From JBFMHD01 sp040752395 [NCBI: Candidatus Hydrogenedentota bacterium] (GTDB taxonomy: Bacteria > JBFMHD01), in NCBI GenBank assembly GCA_040752395.1, contig JBFMHD010000020.1:1-20268 (forward strand): a stretch of 20,268 nucleotides of DNA, given 5' to 3'. The position numbers were made by a program, and so were the translations under genes. The notes below the pieces were generated by a model, which was given only the letters and a program-made list of their open reading frames with translations, had not been told where the DNA came from and ran no database searches. Numbering within the stretch: position 1 is the first letter of the stretch; every line of letters starts with the position of its first letter. This document shows positions 1 to 6,854 of this stretch, piece by piece.

Positions 1-89
1 TAATTCGGGCTACAGGCTACGGGCTACGGACTACAGCCGGCTGGAGCCCGAAGCCCGGAGCCTGAAGCCAACATATCATCTTTAGTTTT

Positions 90-122
90 TCATATATTGT
101 GTAGAGCGCAAACCGCGCTCAT
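90..122 (-). other. Mini-ORF (10 codons) behind leader L1
   Basis: ATGAGCG start preceded by an AGAGGAG ribosome-binding site, with a stop after ten codons. Codons 1-6 form a perfect 6-bp stem (104-109 with 115-120, loop 110-114) that begins at the G of the start codon. The same ATGAGCG...CGCTC start with a hairpin occurs at 9183 and 3865. It may be a decoy or leader peptide, or only a remnant of a repeat. There is no evidence that a peptide is made. Confidence 0.3.
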
Positions 123-127
123 GGGTA

Positions 128-171
128 CTCCTCTGAAAAACTTTGTAACTATAATAATATCAAGTAGAAGC
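128..171 (-). promoter_or_regulatory. Repeated gene-start leader, copy L1
   Basis: Read on the minus strand this copy has an AT-rich box (TATTATAGT), then AAAGTTTTTC, then an AGAGGAG ribosome-binding site five to six bases before an ATG at 122. It is nearly identical to the leaders in front of dprE2 (3721-3769) and accA (8891-8935). The ATG here opens only a ten-codon ORF (90-122). The AT-rich box as a -10 element is an inference. The shared sequence and the ribosome-binding site are seen directly. Confidence 0.6.
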
Positions 172-236
172 AAGAGGCAAGAGGCAAGAAGCAAGATAAC
201 GGAAGAAGTGAGAGGTATCAGGACAGGCTACAGTCA

Positions 237-431
237 GAATACTGCACTAACCCACCCCTAACTGACTGATTGCAAAGTTAAAAGTTAAAAGGGAAAACTA
301 AAGAATATTATATCATTTCCTTAAATATTACTCAACAATTTTTTTAAGCCACAGCACATAACAAGTGGTTGGGTTTACTTTTTATGGCTGGATTTATCCA
401 TCTAAAAGGATAGTACATCGCTACTTCCTAA
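237..431. other. Intergenic stretch, little recognised
   Basis: After the repeat spacer there is a short GTTAAAA-type 7-base repeat (277-297), then AT-rich sequence with no ORF of note and no convincing terminator or RNA up to the tRNA promoter. Confidence 0.5.
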
Positions 432-460
432 TTGACAAGATTAATAAGTTAGTATTTATT
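432..460 (+). promoter_or_regulatory. Probable tRNA-Gln promoter
   Basis: A perfect TTGACA -35 box (432-437), a 17-base spacer and a weaker TTTATT -10 box (455-460). Transcription would start about 5-7 bases before the mature tRNA 5' end at 473. Box match and spacing are seen directly; activity is inferred. Confidence 0.5.
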
Positions 461-472
461 GAGGGTTGATAA

Positions 473-546
473 TGGGGTGTCGCCAAACTGGCAAGGCACC
501 GGCCTTTGGAGCCGGTATTATGGAGGTTCGACTCCTCCCACCCCAG
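473..546 (+). tRNA. tRNA-Gln (anticodon TTG)
   Basis: A full cloverleaf can be folded by hand. The acceptor stem TGGGGTG (473-479) pairs with CACCCCA (539-545). The D stem is GCC/GGC (482-484 with 495-497). The anticodon stem CCGGC/GCCGG (499-503 with 511-515) encloses loop CTTTGGA, with TTG at 506-508. The T stem GGAGG/CCTCC (522-526 with 534-538) encloses TTCGACT. The discriminator base is G546. CCA is not encoded (the next bases are CTG), so the tail must be added by a nucleotidyltransferase. The weak U1-A72 pair is normal for bacterial tRNA-Gln. Confidence 0.97.
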
Positions 547-589
547 CTGTTTACAATCGGAGAGTCAGGATAGTAGCGAAGTAAAGAAT

Positions 590-678
590 GGCTGTCGGCC
601 CTGCCGACCGAACAGACATTTTGCGCAAAAGCGGATAGCGAGGAACAGCGAACAGGATGTGAGCGAAAGCAAAATGTC
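590..678. repeat. GC-rich palindromic element after tRNA-Gln
   Basis: This segment is richer in GC than its surroundings and has no credible ORF. It contains a 6-bp hairpin GTCGGC/GCCGAC with a 3-base loop (594-608), a perfect 12-base palindrome TTTTGCGCAAAA (619-630), and a 10-bp inverted repeat GACATTTTGC/GCAAAATGTC (615-624 with 669-678). The enclosed part is filled with spaced AGCGA words. It could be a REP/MITE-like repeat or a small structured RNA. No rho-independent U-run follows, so it is not called a terminator. Confidence 0.45.
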
Positions 679-724
679 GCGCAGGAAGCGAGACGAGCAT
701 TAAAAGAGATCTGTAAAAAATACT

Positions 725-753
725 TTGACACTGTATTGGTTAATGAGTAAAAT
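725..753 (+). promoter_or_regulatory. Probable promoter of the toxin-antitoxin operon
   Basis: TTGACA (725-730), a 17-base spacer and TAAAAT (748-753, five of six bases of the -10 consensus). The predicted start near 760 leaves only about ten bases before the ATG at 771, so the transcript would have a very short leader. The boxes are visible; promoter activity is inferred. Confidence 0.55.
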
Positions 754-770
754 GAAAAAGGATGAAATAT

Positions 771-1067
771 ATGAGTAAAGAAGAGATAATAGAAAAATTA
801 AAAGAATCTAAAATTCATCTTAAAGATAAATTTCATATAAAAAAAATAGCATTATTTGGTTCATGCTTAAGGAATAAAGATAGTGGTACAAGCGATATCG
901 ACCTGCTAATTGAACTAGATGAAAATATATCAAATGTCTATGAACTAAAAAAAGAGTTAAGGTTATATCTTACAGAGATATTTAAAATGGATGTTGACTT
1001 GGCTCGTGAAAAATACCTTAAAAATTATGTTAAAAATGATATATTAACTCAGGCAATATATGTTTAA
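771..1067 (+). CDS. mntA: MntA-type antitoxin (MNT-domain nucleotidyltransferase)
   Basis: A 98-residue minimal nucleotidyltransferase. The family signature GSx10DxD is complete: G30-S31, ten residues, D42-I43-D44, with a further MDVD at 73-76. In characterised MntA/HepT modules the antitoxin AMPylates a tyrosine of the HEPN toxin and silences it. The start is placed at 771 and not at the in-frame ATG at 762. AAAAGGA at 756-762 is correctly spaced for 771, and the 762 ATG overlaps it. The 3' end overlaps the HEPN gene by 8 bases, implying translational coupling. The antitoxin-first order fits the family. Assignment is by motif and neighbour, with no identity figure available. Confidence 0.88.
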   Translation: MSKEEIIEKLKESKIHLKDKFHIKKIALFGSCLRNKDSGTSDIDLLIELDENISNVYELKKELRLYLTEIFKMDVDLAREKYLKNYVKNDILTQAIYV

Positions 1068-1407
1068 AAAAGACAGGGGAAATATACTTGGCATCATTGA
1101 AGCAATTGATAAAATAACAAAATATACTGCTAATATATCAAAAGGTGAGGAACTATTTGCAAATTCTCTTATCTTTGATGCTGTATTAATGAATTTTATT
1201 GTAATAGGTGAAATGATAGACAGGATTTCAGAAGAATTTAAAAGTAATTATCCTGAGATAAAGTGGAAAGAAATAAAAAATTTTAGAAATATTATTGCTC
1301 ACGACTATTTCGGTATAGATGCTGATGAGGTTTTTGATATTATAATTAATTATATCCCCAATTTTAAAAAGGATATCTTAAAAATATTAAGCAATATTTT
1401 AGAGTAG
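1060..1407 (+). CDS. hepT: HepT-type HEPN toxin (DUF86 RNase)
   Basis: A 115-residue, largely helical protein. Its HEPN active-site motif RX4HXY is intact near the C-terminal third (R76, H81, Y83, within RNIIAHDYF). Arg and His form the RNase site of HEPN toxins, and the Tyr is the residue AMPylated by MntA partners. Length is typical for the DUF86/HepT family. The start codon lies inside the end of the antitoxin gene, so the two are one operon. No inactivating change is visible and the module looks functional. Likely roles are plasmid or island stabilisation, or abortive defence. The window does not show which. Confidence 0.88.
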   Translation: MFKKDRGNILGIIEAIDKITKYTANISKGEELFANSLIFDAVLMNFIVIGEMIDRISEEFKSNYPEIKWKEIKNFRNIIAHDYFGIDADEVFDIIINYIPNFKKDILKILSNILE

Positions 1408-1427
1408 CAATACTGGTTCAATCTAAA

Positions 1428-2345
1428 TTAACCAGAGAGCCTTACTTTAGTGAATAAAATGTTACAAACTGATCCTTTAATATAAATCTCAGTATCGACA
1501 CCTATGGGTATGATAATACGATTTTGTCTGTGACCAAAATAGGGAAAATTGATTATAGGGAAACCAGTATCTTTAAAGAGGTCTAACAAGGTCTGGTTTA
1601 CAGAGAGTGCGCCTCTGTTTTTAAAAGACGGTTTACATCCTTTAAAATCTATAAATAAACATTTTGTTTTGCTAAATACACCTGCGTTTTTTAAGTGCGT
1701 AAGCATACGGTCTATCCTGTACGGCTCTTCGTTCCAATCCTCGATAAACATTATGTTATCTGTTTCGTATTGTTTAAAAAATTTTGTTCCTGCTGATGCA
1801 GATATCAAAGATAAACACCCGGCTATTGATTTACCATTAAGTTCTGTTAATCCTGTGCCTCTCTTTATAATTTTAGCAGGCAGACAATAATGTAACTCTT
1901 TTTCAGATAAGATGGTTTTTAACAATTCTATCTGTCGTTTATATACTTTTTGATAAAAATCAGATATCAGCATATATCCATAAAATGTTGGTATTTTTGA
2001 TATCTGATTTATAGCTAAAAGTATAGCTGTAAAATCGCTATACCCTATAAACTTAATTTTATTTTTTTTTATCTTTTTATAATCGATATCATCAAGTAAC
2101 CGTGCTGACCCATAGCCGCCTTTTATTGCCATTACTAAATCAGGCTGTTTGTTAATAATATAATTTACATCTTTTATTCTCTCATAAGTTATGCCTGCGA
2201 ATAAACCATAACATTTAAAAATATTTTTCGGTATAATAATCTTCGCCTCTGGTAGATATTTTTGTAGATTTGTTTTAGCGGTATAAAATTTCTTTTTGGG
2301 AAAAGAATCCGCAGGTGCAATTAAACCGATTTTAATTTTTTTCAA
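1428..2345 (-). CDS. LD-carboxypeptidase, peptidase family S66
   Basis: A 305-residue serine peptidase of the LdcA/MccF family, which cleaves the L-Lys(DAP)-D-Ala bond in muropeptides during peptidoglycan recycling. The S66 triad can be placed: Ser103 in GYSD, Glu202 in FIED before the conserved EPYRIDRML block, and His272 in GHRQN before PIG. The KGGYGSARLL block (75-84) is also typical. There is no signal peptide, so it is cytosolic. The start is TTG at 2345, preceded at good spacing by AAAGGAG, which lies in the last codons of the upstream lipoprotein gene only 3 bases away, so the pair is coupled. MccF-like self-immunity peptidases share the fold and cannot be excluded. The convergent hepT gene ends 20 bases from its stop. 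Confidence 0.88.
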   Translation of the reverse strand: MKKIKIGLIAPADSFPKKKFYTAKTNLQKYLPEAKIIIPKNIFKCYGLFAGITYERIKDVNYIINKQPDLVMAIKGGYGSARLLDDIDYKKIKKNKIKFIGYSDFTAILLAINQISKIPTFYGYMLISDFYQKVYKRQIELLKTILSEKELHYCLPAKIIKRGTGLTELNGKSIAGCLSLISASAGTKFFKQYETDNIMFIEDWNEEPYRIDRMLTHLKNAGVFSKTKCLFIDFKGCKPSFKNRGALSVNQTLLDLFKDTGFPIINFPYFGHRQNRIIIPIGVDTEIYIKGSVCNILFTKVRLSG

Positions 2346-2348
2346 TTC

Positions 2349-2984
2349 TTACTCCTTTTGATTAATTCTTCTTACAGTGGCAACAATTTCTTCAAGCGAC
2401 TCATAAGGTGTTGGTGTATCATCAACACCGCCGTATATAGGGCTCAAGATAAGTGTTCTGTGTAATTCATTTTCTTTTGAGAGCCTGACTATATAAACAG
2501 GCCCAAATGGAGCGGTATCAAACTCGGTGGTCCATTCTTGTGGATAAAACTCACTATGTTCAAGGAAATAGAGTTCGTAAGCCTTAAGTTCATTATTATT
2601 CTGTATTTCTTTTACTTGTATAACTTCGCTGCAATATCTGCAGCCATCGGGTCCATCAGCCTGTCTCATATTTCTACATTTTTCATAAGCGAATTCTTCA
2701 AATGAATAACCTTCATAGAGCTCGCTAAACCCTTCTGTTGATTCATATTCAATATACCATTCGATGTTTTTACCGGCGATGGTTGGAGAGGGTATTGTCC
2801 CACGTATTTCAAAAGTGTCCGGGTAATCAAAAGCAAATCCAGAAGCTGTATCTTGATAAGTTCGCAATCCTTGTTTTGTTTCTTCTTTGTTTAACTGATT
2901 TTTATCAGAACTTTTGCTACAACTAAAAAGAGTTATCAAAATACAGATAATAATCAGATCAAAATAAGGGCTATCTTTTATCAT
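2349..2984 (-). CDS. Small predicted lipoprotein, function unknown
   Basis: A 211-residue protein with a hydrophobic segment (about 8-20) ending in a lipobox-like LFSC, with Cys22 as the probable lipidated residue. The n-region is unusual: it has Lys3 but also two Asp. The mature part starts with a Ser/Lys/Asn/Glu-rich linker, followed by a domain opening with GFAFDYPDTFEI, a phrase common in small secreted or lipoprotein domains of unknown role. Cys103, Cys115 and Cys118 (GCRYC) could form a disulfide or bind metal. Its ATG overlaps the dprE2 stop as ATGA, and its end carries the ribosome-binding site of the LD-carboxypeptidase. It is therefore the middle gene of a coupled trio acting at the envelope. 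I do not recognise the family. Confidence 0.7.
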   Translation of the reverse strand: MIKDSPYFDLIIICILITLFSCSKSSDKNQLNKEETKQGLRTYQDTASGFAFDYPDTFEIRGTIPSPTIAGKNIEWYIEYESTEGFSELYEGYSFEEFAYEKCRNMRQADGPDGCRYCSEVIQVKEIQNNNELKAYELYFLEHSEFYPQEWTTEFDTAPFGPVYIVRLSKENELHRTLILSPIYGGVDDTPTPYESLEEIVATVRRINQKE

Positions 2985-3712
2985 AGGTTCATCCGTTTAA
3001 ATATAAATTCTGGTAAATGGATAACAATAAACATAATATATCGCCAGTACCATTTAGTATAAAGTATATCTCTATGCTTGATATAGGCATTAAAAATATC
3101 AGAGGCTACCTCTTCAGGTTCAGCTGTTAATAAATCTGGTATTTCTCTACCCTCGGTCATCTTTGTTCGGACAAAACCTGGTTTTACTGTCATAACGCGG
3201 ACGTTCTTTTGAAATAATCTATTTCTTAGTCCTGATAAATATGCACTAAACGCAGATTTGCTGCTACCATAAAAGCAATTCATTTTTCTTCCTCTATCTC
3301 CTGCAACAGAACTAATACCGATTATATACCCGTAACCACGTTTTTCAAAATCATCAGCTATAATATTTAAAATTGAAACACAGCCGGTATAATTTGTATC
3401 AATAATTTTTTTAGCTTCATTAAAATCTTTTTCTGCTAATCTCTGGTCGCCTAAATATCCAACTGCGCAGAGAACAGCAAATGGTTTTTCTTTGATAGAA
3501 TCGTAAAATTCTTTATGGGTTTCAGTTTTTAAAACATCAAATTCCAGAGACATTGCTTTTATCTTATATCTAACCTCTAAATCTTTTATTTCAATGTCTA
3601 AAAAATCGCTATTACGTGCTGCAAGATAAATATTAAACCCGGCTATTGCAAATCTCCGAGCAGTAGCTCTTGCTATATCGGACTTTGCACCTAAAACTAA
3701 TAACCATGACAT
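2981..3712 (-). CDS. dprE2: DprE2-like short-chain dehydrogenase
   Basis: A 243-residue NAD(P)-dependent SDR. The nucleotide loop is GAKSDIA (8-14), with a structural Asn in TNYTG (107), Ser134/135, and the catalytic pair Y148 and K152 (YGSSK). The ending (WRYIMFIVIHLPEFIFKRM) closely follows the C-terminus of mycobacterial DprE2, the ketoreductase that completes epimerisation of decaprenyl-phosphoryl ribose to arabinose after DprE1. The DprE1 homologue lies just upstream. The start is set at 3712, where GAGGAG has ideal spacing and the Rossmann fold begins. The frame stays open a further 51 codons upstream, through repeat sequence, to an ATG at 3865. That extension is hydrophobic and repeat-encoded, and is rejected as the start. 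The lipid carrier and sugar used here are unknown. Confidence 0.87.
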   Translation of the reverse strand: MSWLLVLGAKSDIARATARRFAIAGFNIYLAARNSDFLDIEIKDLEVRYKIKAMSLEFDVLKTETHKEFYDSIKEKPFAVLCAVGYLGDQRLAEKDFNEAKKIIDTNYTGCVSILNIIADDFEKRGYGYIIGISSVAGDRGRKMNCFYGSSKSAFSAYLSGLRNRLFQKNVRVMTVKPGFVRTKMTEGREIPDLLTAEPEEVASDIFNAYIKHRDILYTKWYWRYIMFIVIHLPEFIFKRMNL

Positions 3713-3893
3713 ACAATTGACTCCTCTTCTGAAAAACTTCGCAACTATAATAATATCAAGTAGAAGCAAGAGACAAGAGGCAAGAAGCAAGATAACGCAA
3801 AAACGCAAAAACGCAAGAACGCAATAACCCAATAACGCAATAGTGTAGAGCGTAAAATCGCTCATGACGACTCATATGAAAGACTTTGTTAGC
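3713..3893 (-). repeat. Mosaic repeat spacer R2 between dprE1 and dprE2
   Basis: On the plus strand it holds a leader copy (3721-3769), AAGCAAG/AGACAAG 7-base units (3763-3793), and about six 8-base units of the ACGCAAAA/ACGCAATA kind (3794-3844). Then comes the GTGTAGAGCG...CGCTCAT hairpin (3848-3852 with 3859-3863) and a decayed second leader (3871-3893) ending one base before the dprE1 stop codon. The block separates two genes that are normally consecutive, consistent with insertion or expansion of the repeat inside an operon. Confidence 0.8.
3721..3769 (-). promoter_or_regulatory. Repeated gene-start leader, copy L2 (dprE2)
   Basis: The minus strand carries TATTATAGT, then GCGAAGTTTTTCAGAAGAGGAG, ending eight bases before the dprE2 ATG at 3712. 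It differs from L1 by a few bases in the spacer around the ribosome-binding site. It supplies the ribosome-binding site that fixes the dprE2 start, and may supply a promoter. Confidence 0.6.
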
Positions 3894-3894
3894 T

Positions 3895-5202
3895 TTAGAA
3901 CATCAGTCTTCTTGATTGTAAAGATTGAAATTTCTTATACGGGTCATACTTATTCTTTATTTCAAGAAATTTTTGATACTGTGAATAACTGTTCACAAAC
4001 ATATTTTTACTCATTCTTACATCTTTTGCAAGATACAGTCTGCCGCCATAATCAAGCACAATTTTATCAAGTTCATTCAAAAACCATAGTACCTGATTTG
4101 AGATTGGAAAATCAAGTGCCAATGTATAACCCTCCATAGGAAAAGATAACGGGTTTTCATTAGATTTACCAAATAACTTCAAAACAGCCAGAAACGAACC
4201 CATCTTTCGACCGCTTATCTTTGTTAATATCTTTTTAAGTCCCTCTTTACTCGCTTCTTTAGGAATAACAAATTGATATTGTGTAAAACCACGTTTACCA
4301 TAAATTCTGTTCCAGTTATGAATACTATCAAGCGGATAAAAGAAAGCATCATAATCAATAATAGATTTAGCTGATTTATTCTTTTTATAATATAATTCAT
4401 TGAACAATTCTACTGTAAATTTGTTAAGAAAAAAGCCGGGAAATTCAAATAGTATATTTAATTTAAATTTGTTTTTTATACGGAGTGGATTTTTAGGTAT
4501 CGCTTCTTTTTTAGCAAATTCGCCGAGTATAAGTATACTTCTTCCAGTGTTATCTCCTTTTTTCAAGCAATCGATCCAGGCAACTGAGTAAGTATAATCT
4601 TTGGATTCTTCAAATTTTTCCATAATTACATCAATATTTTTACATTGTATGATTTCCTGATTTAGATAAGCAGTTTCAATTTTTTTAAGTTTGAAACTTG
4701 CATTTAATATTATACCGGTTAAACCCATCCCACCACAGGTAGCCAGAAATAAATCTTTATTCTCCTCTCTTGAGCATTTTATAATCTTCCCATTATATAA
4801 CATTATATCTATCGATAAAAGATGTTCTGAGAAACAGCCGTCTTTATGATGGTTTTTACCATGGACATCTGATGCTATAGCACCACCAACAGTGATAAAT
4901 TTAGTGCCTGGAGTAACAGATAGAAACCAGCCACGTGGTATAAATAAATCAAGTATTGTTTGTAGTGATACACCTGCCTCACAGGTTAAAACTCCACCTT
5001 CTTCATCAAACGAAATAAATCTATCAAGTTTAAGCATTGATACGATGTTTTTAGAGAGCGAAGAATCACCATAACATCGGCCAAGACCGCGGCTAATACA
5101 GAACCCGAGATCATCCAGATATTCTCTTATTCCCTGAACTGAGCGTGCTGTAATTATATCAGCTTCAATTAAAGGATATTTACCCCAGTTGGATAATTTC
5201 AT
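3895..5202 (-). CDS. dprE1: DprE1-like FAD-dependent sugar-lipid oxidase
   Basis: A 435-residue FAD oxidase of the VAO/D-arabinono-lactone oxidase fold. The FAD domain shows SRGLGRCYGDSS (37-48), VTPGTKFITVGGAIASDVHGKNH (about 96-118) and CGGMGLTGII (156-165). The C-terminal GGRLYLAKD keeps Lys393, equivalent to the active-site Lys of mycobacterial DprE1. The ending DPYKKF...RRL also matches. DprE1 oxidises the ribose 2'-OH of a polyprenyl-phosphoryl sugar; the paired SDR then reduces the ketone. The Cys targeted by benzothiazinones in mycobacteria aligns with Ala362 (LALDFPI). The start is at 5202, because GAGGG precedes it at good spacing; an in-frame ATG at 5247 has no ribosome-binding site. 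leuA ends about 50 bases upstream. Confidence 0.88.
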   Translation of the reverse strand: MKLSNWGKYPLIEADIITARSVQGIREYLDDLGFCISRGLGRCYGDSSLSKNIVSMLKLDRFISFDEEGGVLTCEAGVSLQTILDLFIPRGWFLSVTPGTKFITVGGAIASDVHGKNHHKDGCFSEHLLSIDIMLYNGKIIKCSREENKDLFLATCGGMGLTGIILNASFKLKKIETAYLNQEIIQCKNIDVIMEKFEESKDYTYSVAWIDCLKKGDNTGRSILILGEFAKKEAIPKNPLRIKNKFKLNILFEFPGFFLNKFTVELFNELYYKKNKSAKSIIDYDAFFYPLDSIHNWNRIYGKRGFTQYQFVIPKEASKEGLKKILTKISGRKMGSFLAVLKLFGKSNENPLSFPMEGYTLALDFPISNQVLWFLNELDKIVLDYGGRLYLAKDVRMSKNMFVNSYSQYQKFLEIKNKYDPYKKFQSLQSRRLMF

Positions 5203-5253
5203 TAATTTAACCCTCGAATTATTACTCTCAGAGTGTAAGTGAAACAAGTATTT

Positions 5254-6789
5254 TTATTTAAAAAGAAGGTTAAGCCCATTAAATATAGCATTTATATTGG
5301 CTTTGCGAGTATCTCGTGACATCCCACGACAGAGTATCTCGTGGTTGGTTTCTTTATTTTTCAGTTTTATAACGGTTATAGCATTAGCTCTTGCACCACT
5401 CTTTTCTTCATCTAAAGCCATCTGATGAAAGTGAACCAGAGATACAGGGAAACCTGCACGATTTATTGCGTCTATAACAGCCTCAATAGGTCCCTCACCT
5501 GTACCTGTTTCAACTATATGTCTATCTTTATAAATAAAATGTAATCTATATTTATGAATTTTACCTCCTTGTACTTCTTCAAATTTAATCAACTGAATTT
5601 TACCTTTTATATTAAAAAGTTTATCAAAATATATCTGTTCCATATCGTCGATACTTAATTCACCCTTTTTTTCAGCTAATGATTTCATAAATGGCTGTAG
5701 ATATACAGCCTCATGCATAGTAATAGGTAAACCGGCTTTAGTTAATAATTCATAGATTGCAGTTTTACCTGATTGGCTGGTAAACCCGATATAATCGCCA
5801 CTATCCCTTCCTATTAAAGTTGGATGTATGGGTCTATAAGCACCTTTTTTCATCATCATAGTTTTTATAGTACCATCCTGATGGATACCACTTCTATGAG
5901 CGAGTGCATCGGGTCCTATAAGTGGTGCTTTTTCATATATAGGAACTCCTGATATCTCAGATATAAACACAGCTGTCTCATAAATTTCTTGCATTCTTAA
6001 TGGAACTTTTACGCCGCTATTATGTAAAGAAACCGCGACCTCAAATAGGTTTGTATTACCAGCTCTTTCACCAAGCCCATTCAAACTCACCTCAAGCTGA
6101 GTTGCGCCGGCGAAAAAACTCTCTACAGTTGTAGCGGTACCCATCCCTAAATCATTATGACAATGAACTGCGATGGTGCAGTATTTGCCTATAACCCGAG
6201 CCACTTTCTTAACCATCTCAATAAAATCAGAGACTCGTGTTCTTTCAACTGTATTAGGAAGATTTATAACATCGGCTCCAGCTGAAATACATTTTTCAAA
6301 GGTTTCAATAACAAAATTTAGATTATTTTTAGAATCACCAAAATGTTCAGCACTAAACTGGACACTACCTTTTTTTCCTAAAAGTTCGCGAGCAAATGCA
6401 CAGGCTTCAACAGCTATTTTTTGTACATCTTTAGGCTGTCTTTTTAATACAAATTTCATAGAGAACGGGCTAAGGGCTATAAATGTGTGTATTCTTGGTT
6501 TTTTGGCATTTCGTATAGAATCATAGACTTTCTGTATATCTGATTCAAGAGTGCGTGCGAGCCCTGAAATAACAACATCGCCTGGCGCAATATTAGCGAG
6601 ATGCTCACACGCTTCAAAATCCATCTCGCTTGCACCTGAGAACCCAACTTCTATCCCCTGCACACCTAAATTCACAAGCTTCAAGAATACTTTCTCTTTC
6701 TCTCCTGTATTCCAGGGTTTCTTCAGTGCTTGATTCCCATCTCTTAAAGTAACATCATAAAAAAACGGGACCCCTTTCCCGGTAATCAT
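5254..6789 (-). CDS. leuA: 2-isopropylmalate synthase
   Basis: A 511-residue enzyme of the DRE-TIM metallolyase family, condensing 2-ketoisovalerate with acetyl-CoA in the first committed step of leucine synthesis. The catalytic barrel starts with DVTLRDGNQ (12-20). The metal-binding HxH is H209/H211 in AVHCHNDLGMG, followed by LNGLGERAGN (236-245). GIHQDG is also present. The protein then continues through a linker and a C-terminal leucine-sensing regulatory domain (about 370-511, with the TGTGEGPIEAVIDAI motif), so feedback inhibition is likely. Length is close to the usual 510-525. Citramalate or homocitrate synthase is less likely but cannot be excluded from motifs alone. GAGGTGA precedes the ATG. 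No other leu gene is in the window. Confidence 0.88.
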   Translation of the reverse strand: MITGKGVPFFYDVTLRDGNQALKKPWNTGEKEKVFLKLVNLGVQGIEVGFSGASEMDFEACEHLANIAPGDVVISGLARTLESDIQKVYDSIRNAKKPRIHTFIALSPFSMKFVLKRQPKDVQKIAVEACAFARELLGKKGSVQFSAEHFGDSKNNLNFVIETFEKCISAGADVINLPNTVERTRVSDFIEMVKKVARVIGKYCTIAVHCHNDLGMGTATTVESFFAGATQLEVSLNGLGERAGNTNLFEVAVSLHNSGVKVPLRMQEIYETAVFISEISGVPIYEKAPLIGPDALAHRSGIHQDGTIKTMMMKKGAYRPIHPTLIGRDSGDYIGFTSQSGKTAIYELLTKAGLPITMHEAVYLQPFMKSLAEKKGELSIDDMEQIYFDKLFNIKGKIQLIKFEEVQGGKIHKYRLHFIYKDRHIVETGTGEGPIEAVIDAINRAGFPVSLVHFHQMALDEEKSGARANAITVIKLKNKETNHEILCRGMSRDTRKANINAIFNGLNLLFK

Positions 6790-6854
6790 AAAAAATCACC
6801 TCATAACTTAACTCTAATACTTATCAGATAATTTTACGAATTTATAAAAAATTG

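Larger units (their letters stand above)
1..236 (-). repeat. Mosaic repeat spacer R1
   Basis: Non-coding spacer made of short tandem words. Bases 8-33 carry 7-base units of the GGCTACA/GGCTACG kind. A perfect palindrome CAGCCGGCTG sits at 34-43. Units of the GAAGCCC/GGAGCCT kind fill 44-69. The stretch 72-100 has the word ATATCATCTTTAG seen in the other spacers. A hairpin (104-109 with 115-120) follows, then a leader copy (128-171), AAGCAAG/AGGCAAG units (169-195) and a GAAGTGAGAGGTATCAGG word (204-221). The same modules recur in the same orientation in the spacers near 3713, 8887 and 17314. It is assigned to the minus strand because the leader ends in a start codon on that strand. The window cuts its left edge. 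Confidence 0.8.

Noticed and set aside
169-195. AAGCAAG/AGGCAAG units as a CRISPR array
   Set aside because: Units are 7 bases, directly tandem and degenerate, with no unique spacers and no cas genes.
456-731. ORFs on both strands across the tRNA-Gln gene and palindromic segment (456-731 minus, 506-703 plus)
   Set aside because: They overlap a certain tRNA gene and translate symmetric non-coding sequence.
1413-1435. CTGGTT/AACCAG inverted repeat between hepT and the LD-carboxypeptidase gene as a terminator
   Set aside because: Only 6 bp with an 11-base loop, no U-run on either strand, and it overlaps the end of the carboxypeptidase gene.
3713-3865. Start of dprE2 at the upstream ATG at 3865
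   Set aside because: The extension is encoded by repeat DNA. A better ribosome-binding site and the start of the Rossmann fold are at 3712.
6173-6526. Long plus-strand ORFs opposite leuA, the S66 peptidase, nfo and dprE1
   Set aside because: They lie fully inside well-supported minus-strand genes, lack ribosome-binding sites and have no recognisable motifs.
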